Under the pieces are notes generated by a model that made no database searches, was not told the DNA's origin, and worked only from the letters and a program-made list of their open reading frames with translations. From Pseudomonas fluorescens NCIMB 11764 (GTDB lineage: Bacteria; Pseudomonadota; Gammaproteobacteria; Pseudomonadales; Pseudomonadaceae): a DNA stretch of 64,000 bases. Below are positions 1 to 9,163 of this stretch, in pieces (the first letter of the stretch is position 1; each line of letters starts with the position of its first letter). The translations under genes were made by a program, and so were the position numbers. The stretch lies in contig NZ_CP010945.1 in assembly GCF_000293885.2 (NCBI RefSeq), positions 2,748,001 through 2,812,000 of the forward strand, given 5' to 3'.

Positions 1-114
1 ATGCGGGTCGCTGACGACTTTTCCGTCAACCCGCACGCGCTTTTCCACCAGCAACAGGCGAACCTGCTGACGGTTGAAGCGGGGCAGGTTGCTGAGGAAG
101 CGGTCAACGCGCAT
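1..114 (-). CDS. rsuA: 16S rRNA pseudouridine synthase RsuA, N-terminal fragment (cut by window edge)
   Basis: Only the first 38 codons are inside the window; the gene continues past the left edge. The translation begins MRVDRFLSNL and runs through RQQVRLLLVEKRVRVDGK, which is the start of an S4 RNA-binding domain as found in RsuA/RluB-type pseudouridine synthases. In that family the S4 domain precedes the catalytic domain, which is not visible here. RsuA modifies U516 of 16S rRNA. The gene lies 57 bp downstream of the CWC protein gene on the same strand. The family is fairly certain; RsuA rather than a relative is inferred. Confidence 0.75.
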   Translation of the reverse strand, partial: MRVDRFLSNLPRFNRQQVRLLLVEKRVRVDGKVVSDPH

Positions 115-171
115 GAATTGAGATCGGCAGGAAAAGGGCCGCGCATCTTACGCGATCCGCCGGGCCGCTGC

Positions 172-366
172 TTACAACTGCGACTCGACCTGCGCGCAGC
201 GTGGGCACAGGCAGGATTGGTCGCGCAGCTCGGCGGGCAGCGCTTCGAGTACCGCCGGGTCGATGCTGACGCTGTAGCACCAGCAGGGCCGATCGGCGGT
301 TCGCGGGTCGGCCAGGGTGCAGGCATTGGAGGCGCCGCAAGCGGGGCAGATTTCAGGCTTGTTCAT
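172..366 (-). CDS. Small cysteine-rich CWC family protein
   Basis: This is a 64-residue protein with eight cysteines: CPACG near residue 8, a cysteine at 15, a central CWC at about 28-30, and a C-terminal CLCPRC. The pattern matches the cysteine-rich CWC family of small, probably zinc-binding bacterial proteins with no established role. It has no signal peptide or membrane segment. It starts 6 bp after the diguanylate cyclase stop and is followed by the rsuA fragment, so the three genes are probably cotranscribed. Confidence 0.8.
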   Translation of the reverse strand: MNKPEICPACGASNACTLADPRTADRPCWCYSVSIDPAVLEALPAELRDQSCLCPRCAQVESQL

Positions 367-372
367 GTAGGA

Positions 373-1860
373 CTATGCATAACTGGTGTGAGGCATTTCC
401 GCGCAGGTACGGTTACGGCCGGATTGCTTGGCCCGATACATCGCATGATCGGCCCGAGAGAGCAGGGTGTGCAAGGTGTCATCCGGTTGCAAAGTGGTCA
501 AGCCGATGCTCACGGTCAAGTGCAAGGCCTGATCGTTGTAGGCATAACGCTGTTCCTCGACATGTTGGCGAATTTTCTCGGCGATCTTCAGACCGGTCTC
601 ACCGTCCGTGTCCTTGAGCAACACGATGAACTCTTCACCGCCCCAGCGACAAACAATGTCGGAATGGCGCAGGCAACTCTCCAGGTCCCGTGCGAAGCCG
701 ATCAGCACCTGATCGCCGGCGAGGTGACCGTAGGTGTCGTTCAAGGCCTTGAAGTGGTCCAGGTCCAGCAGCAACGCGGTCAGCGGTTTCGGTTCGCGTT
801 GGGCTTCGTGCATGGCTTGCGCGGCCAGCAGGTCGAAGCCGCGACGGTTCGGCAGTTCGGTGAGGCTGTCGAGCGTCGCCTGCGCCTGGATCTTGCCCTG
901 ATAGCGTTTGATCACCCGGTTGAGCAGCATCAGCACGATCAGCGTGACGAGCAGGCAGATCAGCAGGTTGAGGTACAGCGACTGACGGATTTCACTCAGG
1001 GCGCCGTCTTCGCGCTTGTCGACGAACAGGTACCAGTTCAGCTCCGGAATGAACCGCACGTTGAGGAAATGCCCCTGGCCCTGGACGGAATATTCGTAGC
1101 TGCCGCTGTGGGGCTTGGGCAACTGGCTAACCAGGCCCGTCATGCTCTCGAGTTCGCTGAGTTTTTGCCCGATATGCGCACCCTGGGGGCCACCCTCGGC
1201 GCCGGTGAGCACCAGTCGACCGAAGCTGTCGACGAAATACACACTGCGTTGATAGCGCTGTTGATACTTGTCGATCAGCTTGATCACCGCATCCACCGTC
1301 AGGCCGACGCCCGCCGCACCGATGAAACGGTTGTTGTAGTCGTAGACCTTGTAGTTGATGAAGAAGGTCAGGTTGTCCTTGTTGGCAAGATCCGGGTCGA
1401 CGTTGATCTCGTAGGGATCGGCCATGTCACGCACGCGGAAATACCAGGCGTCGCGCGGTTCATTGGCCTTGACCTGCTTGAGCACGCCTTTGGCGTGGTA
1501 GTAGGTGAGCGTGCCGTTGGAGACGAAAAATGCGGTGTAGGCGCCGTAGTGGGTCATGACCTCGTTGAGGTAGCGGGTCATCTGGTCGGGGTCGTTTTCG
1601 CCGTTGACCACCCAGTCGCGCATGAAGGTATCGCGGGACATCATCGAGGAAATCAGGATCGGTCTGACGAGGTCTTTCTGGATTTCCGAATAGACCGTGT
1701 CCGACGTCAGCGGCAGCTCGGTGTTGACGATGTTGTCGCGGATCGAGGCGCGCGAGGCGTAGTAGCTCAGGAATGACGTGGCGAGAAACCCCGCGCCCAG
1801 CAGCGCGATCAGCGTGAGGACCAGCGAACGTTGCGAATACAGCGGCGAGTGAAGCGGCAT
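373..1860 (-). CDS. Membrane diguanylate cyclase with periplasmic Cache-type sensor domain
   Basis: This 495-residue protein makes cyclic di-GMP from two GTP. A transmembrane segment lies at about residues 12-32. A periplasmic sensor of about 260 residues follows and resembles a dCache domain (the FINYKVYDYNN and GAAGVGLTVD stretches are typical). A second transmembrane helix lies near 298-317. The C-terminal GGDEF domain has an intact GGEEF active-site signature at residues 407-411. An RHSD sequence five residues before it fits the RxxD product-inhibition site, so the enzyme should be active and feedback-inhibited. No EAL domain is present. The ligand of the sensor cannot be read from sequence. 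Confidence 0.92.
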   Translation of the reverse strand: MPLHSPLYSQRSLVLTLIALLGAGFLATSFLSYYASRASIRDNIVNTELPLTSDTVYSEIQKDLVRPILISSMMSRDTFMRDWVVNGENDPDQMTRYLNEVMTHYGAYTAFFVSNGTLTYYHAKGVLKQVKANEPRDAWYFRVRDMADPYEINVDPDLANKDNLTFFINYKVYDYNNRFIGAAGVGLTVDAVIKLIDKYQQRYQRSVYFVDSFGRLVLTGAEGGPQGAHIGQKLSELESMTGLVSQLPKPHSGSYEYSVQGQGHFLNVRFIPELNWYLFVDKREDGALSEIRQSLYLNLLICLLVTLIVLMLLNRVIKRYQGKIQAQATLDSLTELPNRRGFDLLAAQAMHEAQREPKPLTALLLDLDHFKALNDTYGHLAGDQVLIGFARDLESCLRHSDIVCRWGGEEFIVLLKDTDGETGLKIAEKIRQHVEEQRYAYNDQALHLTVSIGLTTLQPDDTLHTLLSRADHAMYRAKQSGRNRTCAEMPHTSYA

Positions 1861-1975
1861 GACGATTCCGTTGGCAGTGACCCGTTGGGGAGCATTCTAG
1901 TGGGACTGCGGGGAAATAACTGCGGGATTTGTGGGGTGAATCGGTCGGGATCAGGTGCGATAGCGTCTGTGCGGA

Positions 1976-2047
1976 CGCCATCGCGGGCAAGCCCGCTCCC
2001 ACAAGGACTGCGCAAAACCTGCGGGAGCGGGCTTGCCCGCGAATCGT
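1976..2047. repeat. REP pair (REPIN) between the diguanylate cyclase and atzF
   Basis: Two inverted copies of the REP palindrome (core GGGAGCGGGCTTGCCCGCGA) are separated by about 16 bp. They lie in the 191-bp gap between two genes that are both on the minus strand. The arrangement is typical of Pseudomonas REPINs, which are moved by RAYT transposases; none is encoded in this window. Confidence 0.85.
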
Positions 2048-2051
2048 GAGA

Positions 2052-3824
2052 TCAACCCCGATCTGTCAGATACGCCCGCCATCCACCCAGATGACTGATA
2101 TTCACCGCACCTTCCAATCCATATGCCTCACAGATAAACCCGCTCTCCCAACGCCCATCCGCCAGTTGCACCTTGCCCAACCCCAGCGGCGCCGGAATCC
2201 CGGTCAGGAACGAACCCAGTTCACTGCTCGGCAACTCCCAGACCTCCACCGCAATCGCCACGCCGCCGTCCTTCACCCGAACCATCCCCGGACGAAACGG
2301 CGGACCACCGGCCAACGCGTAGAGCTGATAGTCCGGTGAGCTGAACGTCGACTCGACCAACGTCGCGCCGCGCCGCTTCAGTTGCCAGTTCAGTGCCAAT
2401 CCATCCAGATGCGCACCGCACACCACCAACCGAGCGCGGTCATTACGGGCGACTGCCGAAGCGGCAGGCGCCTGCGAACGACGCTGAAACGCATCCGCCA
2501 CGCTCAACAGATACTGGTCGGTAAACGCCCGGCCAAACAGCGTCACACCCCACGGCAAACCATTGCCCATGAACCCGCTCGGCACGGCGACGGCGGCGTA
2601 ATCAAGCAGGTTCATGAAGTTGGTGTAGTAACCCAGTTCAGAATTGCGCAGCACCGGCTCAGCTTCAAGTTCCGCCAATGTCACCGGGCGGCCAATGGTC
2701 GGGGTGACCACGCAATCCAGTCCTTCCAGCGCCTTGTCGCACAGGGCTTTCAAGGCTTGCAGCCGATACTGCGCACGGAACGTTTGCACGCCGCTCACCG
2801 CTGGCGCCTTGGCCAGCACGGCACGAATCACCGGCAACACCGCTTGCGGGTTCTGCTCCATCAACTCACCGGCAACGCTGTAGCGCTCCGCCACCCACGG
2901 GCCTTCGTAAAGCAAACGCGCGGCTTCGAGAAACGGCGACATATCCAGTTCCACCGCTTCACCGCCCAACCCTTTGAGCTGATCGACGGCGTCTCCAAAC
3001 AACAGCGGGCCTTGCGGGCAACCGAAGAACTCCAGGTCCTGCGCACGTGGCACACCAAAGCGGAAGGGACGCGGAGTGCCAAACGCCGAGCCGTCATTCC
3101 ACAGCGGATTCCTGCGGCTGTATTCGTCCCGCGGATCAAGGTGTGCGGTGAGCGCCAGCAACTGGCTCGCTTCCCGCGCCGTCGCGGTAAACGTCGTGAC
3201 GCAATCGAGCGTGCGACACGCCGGCACCACCCCCGCCGTGGAGATCAGCCCTTTGGTGGCTTTCATCCCCACCAGATTGTTCAGTGCCGCCGGCACGCGC
3301 CCGGAACCTGCGGTGTCCGTGCCCAACGAAAAACTCGCCACCCCCAGCGCCACCGCCAGCGAAGAGCCGGCGCTGGAACCGCCCGACGGATACTCCGGCA
3401 ACACGCTGTTCGGGCAGGCGCCATACGGTGAGCGACTGCCATTGAGGCCAGTGGCGAACTGATCAAGATTGGTCTTGCCCAGCGGGATCGCCCCCAGCGC
3501 CAGCAACTGCTCGACGATGGTCGCCGACTGCTGCGGCACATAGGCAAACGCCGGGCACGCTGCCGTGGTCGGAATGCCCGCCAGATCGATGTTGTCCTTG
3601 ATCGCGAACGGCACGCCATACAAGGGCAGGCTGTCGATGTCCCGACCGTCGAGCGCGGCGAGGTACGGTTCCAGTTCTTCAACACTGAGCAAGTGGATGA
3701 ACAGGTGATAGTCCGGGTTCAGCGCCGCGGCTCTGTCGCGCAGGTTCAGCAGCAATTGACGAGGCGTGATGTTGCCGACGCGATAAGCACTGCGCAGGGC
3801 GTCGAGTTGTAGATTGATAGTCAT
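2052..3824 (-). CDS. atzF: Allophanate hydrolase (AtzF)
   Basis: The 590-residue protein hydrolyses allophanate to ammonia and CO2. Its N-terminal two thirds is an amidase-signature domain. The catalytic lysine is in AIKDNID near residue 75, and the GGSSAGSSLAVALG and GTDTAGSGRVPA stretches carry the cis-Ser and nucleophilic Ser. The C-terminal part from about residue 460 matches the small extra domain typical of AtzF. It is the last gene of the guanidine operon, 25 bp after the carboxylase stop. In that context it removes the allophanate made by the two DUF1989 proteins. Length and motifs are complete. Confidence 0.95.
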   Translation of the reverse strand: MTINLQLDALRSAYRVGNITPRQLLLNLRDRAAALNPDYHLFIHLLSVEELEPYLAALDGRDIDSLPLYGVPFAIKDNIDLAGIPTTAACPAFAYVPQQSATIVEQLLALGAIPLGKTNLDQFATGLNGSRSPYGACPNSVLPEYPSGGSSAGSSLAVALGVASFSLGTDTAGSGRVPAALNNLVGMKATKGLISTAGVVPACRTLDCVTTFTATAREASQLLALTAHLDPRDEYSRRNPLWNDGSAFGTPRPFRFGVPRAQDLEFFGCPQGPLLFGDAVDQLKGLGGEAVELDMSPFLEAARLLYEGPWVAERYSVAGELMEQNPQAVLPVIRAVLAKAPAVSGVQTFRAQYRLQALKALCDKALEGLDCVVTPTIGRPVTLAELEAEPVLRNSELGYYTNFMNLLDYAAVAVPSGFMGNGLPWGVTLFGRAFTDQYLLSVADAFQRRSQAPAASAVARNDRARLVVCGAHLDGLALNWQLKRRGATLVESTFSSPDYQLYALAGGPPFRPGMVRVKDGGVAIAVEVWELPSSELGSFLTGIPAPLGLGKVQLADGRWESGFICEAYGLEGAVNISHLGGWRAYLTDRG

Positions 3825-3849
3825 GGCGTTAATCCTTTTTCAAATGGGT

Positions 3850-6800
3850 TCAGTCGAGTTCCAGCACCACGACGCGCTGTCCGGCGCGCACCGCCGAACC
3901 CGGTTGCACGCGGATCTCGCGCACCACGCCGGCCATGGGCGCGAGTAGCGGAATTTCCATCTTCATTGACTCCAGAATCACCAGGACATCACCGACGGCC
4001 ACGCGGCTGCCGGTCTGCACCTGAACCTGCCAGAGGTTGCCGGCGATGTGGCTGTCGACGCTCATTTCGCCGCTGGCCAGCGCTGAATCTTCGGTCGTCT
4101 CCGAGACCGCTTCTTCACTGTCGAAATGCGCCTGGCCGCTGGCGATCCAGCGCTCGCGTTCGGCGTTGAACGCGCCTTGTTGCTGCTCGCGAAACGCGGC
4201 AATGGTCTCGGCTTCTTTCACCAGAAACGCCTGATAGTCCGCGAGGTTCAACTGGCTGTGCTCGATGTTCAGATCGAAACGCCCGAGGGGGAAATCCCGG
4301 CGGATGCGCAGCAGTTCATCGGCGCTCACCGGGTAGAAGCGGATCTGGTCGAAGAAGCGCAGCAGCCACGGTTTGCCATCGAACGCGGCGACCTCCCGGT
4401 AGCGGTTCCACATCTGCAAGGTGCGCCCGACGAACTGATAACCGCCGGGGCCTTCCATGCCGTAAACGCACATGTAGGCGCCACCGATGCCCACCGAGTT
4501 TTCCGCGGTCCAGGTGCGCGCCGGGTTGTATTTGGTGGTTACCAGGCGATGGCGCGGATCGAGCGGGGTGGCGACCGGTGCGCCGAGGTACACGTCACCC
4601 AGGCCCATCACCAGGTAACTGGCGTCGAACACGGTGCGCTGTACTTCGTCGAGGTTCGGCAGGTCGTTGATGCGGCGGATGAACTCCAGATTGCTCGGAC
4701 ACCATGGCGCGTCCTTGCGCACGGTAGTCATGTATTTATCGATCGCCAATTGGCAGGCCGGGTCGTCCCAGGACAGTGGCAAATGAACGATGCGCGAAGG
4801 GACTTGCAGGTCCTTGGCGGCGCACACCGCGTCCCATTCACCGGCGACGATACCGAGCAGATCGGTCAGCGACAGTTGCTCGGGTTGGTAGTGCACTTGC
4901 AGCGAGCGGATGCCGGGTGTGAGGTCGATGACACCGTGCAGGTGTTTGCTTTCCAGGGCTTGCATCAGGGCGTGGGCGCGGAAGCGCAGAACAAGGTCCA
5001 GTTCCGGTGCACCAATCTCCAGAAGCAAATGCGTATCGCCCGAAAGGCGTGCAACCAACCGCGTATCTCCCTGACCCAAATCCAAAACCACAGGCGACAC
5101 AATCCCCTGTGGGAGCGAGCCTGCTCGCGATAGCGGTGTGTCAGTCTCATTGATGCTGAATGCACTGCCCTCATCGCGAGCAGGCTCGCTCCCACAGGGG
5201 GGATTCCATTTCAGGGCGAGAGTGCGGGCGGTCTGGAGATCGACGGGGAAGAACTGGACTTTGTCGCCAGCCTTGAGTTGCCCAAGCTGCCAGAGATCCG
5301 CCTCGATCACCGTCACCGGGCACACAAACCCGCCCAGGCTCGGACCATCCGGCCCCAGGATCACCGGCATATCCCCGGTGAAATCCACGGCGCCAATGGC
5401 GTACGGATTGTCGTGAATGTTCGACGGATGCAGCCCCGCCTCGCCACCGTCCGCACGTACCCATTCCGGCTTCGGCCCGATCAGCCGCACGCCGGTGCGG
5501 CTGGAGTTGAAATGCACTTCCCACTGAGTCGCGAAGAAGGTGCCGATGTAGTTTTCGGTGAAGTATTCCGGTGCGCCATGCGGGCCGTAGATCACCCGGA
5601 TCTGCCGCACGGCAGGCAATTCAGCGATTTCAGACAGTTGCGAGCCGGCGCTTCGGTCGCTCAGGGCAGGCACATGCAATACGTCACCCGCGCGCAACGC
5701 CCGACCACCATGCCCGCCAAACTGCCCGAGGGTGAAGGTGCTTTTACTGCCCAGATAATCCGGCACTTGCAGCCCGCCGCGCAGGCACAGATAGCTGCGG
5801 GCGCCCGCACCGGCAATCGTCCCGAGGCTCAGTGTGGCCCCGGCCGGAATCAGCAGCGCTGTGTTCATTGCGACGATTTCACCGTTCAACGTCAACGGAA
5901 TGACTGCGCCGGTGACCGCCACCACGGCGTCGCAATTGAAGCGCAGCAACGGCCCGCTCATGGTGATTTCCAGCGCAGCGGCGCCTTCGTCGTTACCCAG
6001 CAAAAGGTTGCCCAGGCGCAACGCGCGACTGTCCATCGGCCCCGACGGCGGCACGCCCACGGCCCAGTATCCAAGGCGTCCGGGATAGTCCTGAACACTG
6101 GTCTGCGTACCGGCGCTGAGTACTTCGAACGTGTTGGCCTGATAGACCAGATGTTCGAGGTAACGGGTCCACGGTTGACCGCTGGCGAAGGGCGCATCGA
6201 GCAAAATCTGCCGCAGGTAATCGCGGTTGGTTTCCACACCGTAGAGCAGGCTGTCGCCCAACGCCTGATGCAGATCGGCCCGCGCTTCTTCGCGAGTCGG
6301 CGCCCAACAAATGACTTTGGCAATCATCGGATCGAAGTACGGCGGAATCTCGCAGCCGGCCTCGACCCAGGTGTCGATGCGCAGCTGTTTGCCATCGGCG
6401 ACGGGGAAATTCACAGCGGTCAACAAACCGGGGCTCGGCTGAAAATCCCGACCTGGGTCTTCCGCATACAACCTCGCCTGAATCGCATGGCCGGCGGCTT
6501 TCAAGCCTTGGCTCAACACGCTCAACGGCGGTAAATCACCGGCCGCCAGTTCCACCATCCAGCGCACCAGGTCCACGCCCCACACCTGTTCGGTGACGCC
6601 GTGCTCCACCTGCAAACGGGTGTTCACTTCGAGAAAATAGAAACGTCGGGCCTCGCTGTCGAAGACGAATTCCACGGTGCCGGCGCTGCGGTAATTCACC
6701 GCTTTCGCCAGTTTGATCGCGGCGGCACACAACTCATCGGCCATGCCATCGGGCAGGTTCGGCGCCGGGGTTTCTTCGAGGACTTTCTGGTTGCGGCGCT

Positions 6801-7491
6801 GCACCGAGCAATCGCGTACGCCGAGAGCGATCACTTCACCGCGACCGTCGCCGAACACCTGAACTTCCAGGTGCCGAGCGCGCTGGATGTACTTCTCGAT
6901 GAACACCCCGGCGTCGCTGAAATTGTTCTGCCCAAGGCGTTTTACCGCTTCAAAGGATTCGCTCAACTCGGCGGCGCTGCGGCACACGCGCATGCCGATG
7001 CCACCACCACCGGCGGTACTTTTGAGCATCACCGGGTAACCCACCTGTTCACCGGCGATCAGCGCCGCGTCGAGGCTGTCGAGCAGCTCGGTGCCTTCGA
7101 GCATTGGCACGCCGTGTTGCTTGGCCAAGGCACGTGCGGTGTGTTTGAGGCCGAACACGCGCAGCTGTTCTGGGGTCGGGCCGATGAAAGCAATGTCGGC
7201 GGCTTCGCAGGCTTCGGCGAACGCGGCGTTTTCCGAAAGGAAACCGTAGCCGGGATGGATCGCCGTGGCGCCGGTGGCTTTGGCGATGGCGAGGATTTTG
7301 TCGACCGCCAGATAGGTGCCGGCCGCCGCGCCTTCACCGAGGCTGTGGGCTTCATCAGCGTGCAGAATGTGCAGGCTCGCGGCATCGGCTTCGGAGTACA
7401 CGGCGACGCCGTTGACGTGCAGTTCACGCAGGGTGCGCAGGATGCGGCAGGCAATGGCGCCACGGTTGGCAATCAGGACTTTTTCGAACAT
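3850..7491 (-). CDS. Biotin-dependent urea/guanidine carboxylase with an in-frame REPIN
   Basis: This 1213-residue carboxylase starts at MFEKVLIANRG; an upstream extension of 28 codons is unlike the family. The domain order is biotin carboxylase (about 1-450), the carboxyltransferase KipA/KipI-like halves (about 470-760 and 800-1090), and a biotin carrier domain with ESMKME, where K1177 is the biotinylated lysine. Homologues are often called urea carboxylase. The ykkC riboswitch and the DUF1989 neighbours make guanidine the likelier substrate: ATP and bicarbonate would give carboxyguanidine. Residues about 764-796 are translated from a complete REPIN lying between the two carboxyltransferase halves. 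The frame stays open through it, so the gene may still be functional. A second REPIN lies upstream. Confidence 0.93.
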   Translation of the reverse strand: MFEKVLIANRGAIACRILRTLRELHVNGVAVYSEADAASLHILHADEAHSLGEGAAAGTYLAVDKILAIAKATGATAIHPGYGFLSENAAFAEACEAADIAFIGPTPEQLRVFGLKHTARALAKQHGVPMLEGTELLDSLDAALIAGEQVGYPVMLKSTAGGGGIGMRVCRSAAELSESFEAVKRLGQNNFSDAGVFIEKYIQRARHLEVQVFGDGRGEVIALGVRDCSVQRRNQKVLEETPAPNLPDGMADELCAAAIKLAKAVNYRSAGTVEFVFDSEARRFYFLEVNTRLQVEHGVTEQVWGVDLVRWMVELAAGDLPPLSVLSQGLKAAGHAIQARLYAEDPGRDFQPSPGLLTAVNFPVADGKQLRIDTWVEAGCEIPPYFDPMIAKVICWAPTREEARADLHQALGDSLLYGVETNRDYLRQILLDAPFASGQPWTRYLEHLVYQANTFEVLSAGTQTSVQDYPGRLGYWAVGVPPSGPMDSRALRLGNLLLGNDEGAAALEITMSGPLLRFNCDAVVAVTGAVIPLTLNGEIVAMNTALLIPAGATLSLGTIAGAGARSYLCLRGGLQVPDYLGSKSTFTLGQFGGHGGRALRAGDVLHVPALSDRSAGSQLSEIAELPAVRQIRVIYGPHGAPEYFTENYIGTFFATQWEVHFNSSRTGVRLIGPKPEWVRADGGEAGLHPSNIHDNPYAIGAVDFTGDMPVILGPDGPSLGGFVCPVTVIEADLWQLGQLKAGDKVQFFPVDLQTARTLALKWNPPCGSEPARDEGSAFSINETDTPLSRAGSLPQGIVSPVVLDLGQGDTRLVARLSGDTHLLLEIGAPELDLVLRFRAHALMQALESKHLHGVIDLTPGIRSLQVHYQPEQLSLTDLLGIVAGEWDAVCAAKDLQVPSRIVHLPLSWDDPACQLAIDKYMTTVRKDAPWCPSNLEFIRRINDLPNLDEVQRTVFDASYLVMGLGDVYLGAPVATPLDPRHRLVTTKYNPARTWTAENSVGIGGAYMCVYGMEGPGGYQFVGRTLQMWNRYREVAAFDGKPWLLRFFDQIRFYPVSADELLRIRRDFPLGRFDLNIEHSQLNLADYQAFLVKEAETIAAFREQQQGAFNAERERWIASGQAHFDSEEAVSETTEDSALASGEMSVDSHIAGNLWQVQVQTGSRVAVGDVLVILESMKMEIPLLAPMAGVVREIRVQPGSAVRAGQRVVVLELD
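5104..5200. repeat. REPIN inside the carboxylase coding sequence
   Basis: Two inverted REP copies (core GGGAGCGAGCCTGCTCGCGA) are flanked by CCCCTG and CAGGGG and span 97 bp. The element is read in frame by the carboxylase gene and adds roughly 32 residues at a domain junction. It is very similar to the REPIN at 7596-7685, which has the same core. Confidence 0.92.
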
Positions 7492-7595
7492 GGCATAGAC
7501 CCCGGAGGGGATGCGGGCCGTCCCGCAGTTTTTCGTTGGGCGCCGGGGTCGTCCCCGACGGCAAAAAACGTTCACTCAAAAACACCACCGCCCCC

Positions 7596-7685
7596 TGTGG
7601 GAGCGAGCCTGCTCGCGATGGCGTCGGAACATTCAACATCGATGTCGACTGTCACACCGCTATCGCGAGCAGGCTCGCTCCCACA
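7596..7685. repeat. REPIN between the UAAP2 gene and the carboxylase gene
   Basis: A 90-bp inverted REP pair with the GGGAGCGAGCCTGCTCGCGA core lies in the 281-bp gap upstream of the carboxylase start. A stem-loop of this size in the polycistronic RNA could affect stability or expression of the downstream carboxylase and atzF. Confidence 0.88.
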
Positions 7686-7772
7686 TGTTTCAGTGGTGTT
7701 TTGGCTGTTTGAGGCATTGGCTGGAACGGGCCTGGCACAGGGCAAACAACCATCTGCGCAACCACACTAATT

Positions 7773-8414
7773 TCAGTTCCATACCAATAACTCCGCAGGC
7801 GTAGGGTTGTAGGCATTGCACGGATTGTTCAGTTGCGGGCAATTGGAAATCAGCACGATCACATCCATCTCCGCCCGCAGGTCCACGTACTTGCCCGGTG
7901 CTGAAATGCCGTCTTCAAACGTCAGCCCGCCATCCGCCGTGACCGGCACGTTCATGAAGAAGTTGATGTTCGGTCCGATGTCGCCCTTGCCCAGTCGCCC
8001 GTCGTGGACGCAGGCGCGAAGGTAGTTGTCGCGGCAGCTGTGCATGTAGCGTTTTTCCAGCGCGTAACGCACGGTGTTGCTCTCTTGCGCACAGGCTCCG
8101 CCCAGGGTGTCGTGGCGGCCGCAGGTGTCGGCGACGATGGTCAGCATCGGTTTGCCGAGGTTGGAATACAGCACGCTGCCGGTGCTCAGGTAGACGCTGT
8201 TTTGCCGGCGCAAGGTGCGTTGCACGTCGTAGCGTTCTTTTGGATTGGCGACGCTGTAGAACAAGGTATCGACGGCCTGGTTACCTTCCAGATCGAGGAT
8301 GCGCAGGGTCTGGCCGGCCTTGACTTCCATCAGCCAGGGTTCACCGGCGGGGATGGTGGCGCGGTAGACCGCCGTTTCTGGATGCTTTTGAGCGGTGGCG
8401 ATTGCGAGTGACAT
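7773..8414 (-). CDS. DUF1989 protein UAAP2, likely carboxyguanidine deiminase subunit
   Basis: This 213-residue protein belongs to the DUF1989 family known as urea amidolyase-associated protein 2. Published work on guanidine metabolism showed that paired DUF1989 proteins form a carboxyguanidine deiminase that yields allophanate. Family-typical stretches are [29 protein letters not shown] with conserved Cys/His, and [10 protein letters not shown]. The start used is MSLAIATAQ, 11 bp after the UAAP1 stop; the longer open frame overlaps UAAP1 and is unlike the family. Which of the two proteins is the catalytic partner cannot be decided here. Confidence 0.9.
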   Translation of the reverse strand: MSLAIATAQKHPETAVYRATIPAGEPWLMEVKAGQTLRILDLEGNQAVDTLFYSVANPKERYDVQRTLRRQNSVYLSTGSVLYSNLGKPMLTIVADTCGRHDTLGGACAQESNTVRYALEKRYMHSCRDNYLRACVHDGRLGKGDIGPNINFFMNVPVTADGGLTFEDGISAPGKYVDLRAEMDVIVLISNCPQLNNPCNAYNPTPAELLVWN

Positions 8415-8425
8415 GGCAGCGATCC

Positions 8426-9151
8426 TCAGGCAAACAAACGGTCGGTGTTGATGAAGCCGCGCTCGTTTTCCGGGCGCGAGGTGCGGCAGTGTTCGGCGAC
8501 GCTGGGGTCGGCGTTCATCCAGCTCAACTTCAAGGGTTTCGGCGCGTAGTCCGGTGACGGGTCCATCGGGTGTTGCAGCGCGGTGAGCACCACCAGCGTG
8601 TCCATCGGCGCGTACAACTCGATGTAGTCGCCGGCCTTGGAGTGGCCTTCGACGAAATGGAAATGGCCGGCCCCATCCACGTTCACGCGGCTGAACAGGT
8701 TTAGCGTCATCAGCAGATCCGACAGGCCCAACCCCCACTTGCCGAGTTCCACCAAGAGGTTGTCGGTGCCGTTGCGGAAGAAGCCGTTGCGCAGTTCCTG
8801 ATAACGGCCTGCGCCGTATTTTTCCGCGACTTCCTCAGCGCAGAGCACGCCGCCGAGGCTGTCGCTCCAACCGCAGGTGTCGGCGGTGATTGCTGCCAGT
8901 ACGCGGCCCATGTCCGAGTAGAGGCAATGGCCAGTGGTGAGCTTGGCGGTGTGTTGGCATTTGAGGCTGTCGGGCAGGTTCAGTCGTTCGGTTTTTTCAT
9001 TGGCGTTGAGCAGCGTCAGGCTGACATTGGCACCGCCGCGCAGGTCGGTGAGGCGCAGCAGTTGGCCGCGTTTCAGGACGAACGAACGATGGCCGCCACC
9101 GGGGAGCATTTCTTCGGCGAAGGGCGGGAACAGTTGGGTCGAATCAGTCAT
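8426..9151 (-). CDS. DUF1989 protein UAAP1, likely carboxyguanidine deiminase subunit
   Basis: The 241-residue protein is the second DUF1989 member (urea amidolyase-associated protein 1). It shares with its neighbour the [14 protein letters not shown] segment and the [12 protein letters not shown] segment. With UAAP2 it should act on carboxyguanidine in the cytoplasm. It starts 12 bp after the ABC ATPase stop and ends 11 bp before UAAP2, so translation is tightly linked. The two paralogues share the fold but differ in length and ends, which fits a heteromeric enzyme. Confidence 0.9.
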   Translation of the reverse strand: MTDSTQLFPPFAEEMLPGGGHRSFVLKRGQLLRLTDLRGGANVSLTLLNANEKTERLNLPDSLKCQHTAKLTTGHCLYSDMGRVLAAITADTCGWSDSLGGVLCAEEVAEKYGAGRYQELRNGFFRNGTDNLLVELGKWGLGLSDLLMTLNLFSRVNVDGAGHFHFVEGHSKAGDYIELYAPMDTLVVLTALQHPMDPSPDYAPKPLKLSWMNADPSVAEHCRTSRPENERGFINTDRLFA

Positions 9152-9163
9152 GTGCAGATTCCT

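Noticed and set aside
1..1776. Long plus-strand frame of 591 codons opposite the diguanylate cyclase
   Set aside because: It is antisense to a complete GGDEF protein and has no domain or ribosome-binding site; it is a high-GC shadow.
3850..7575. Carboxylase start 28 codons upstream
   Set aside because: The extension is Arg/Pro-rich, unlike the family, and precedes the conserved MFEKVLIANRG start.
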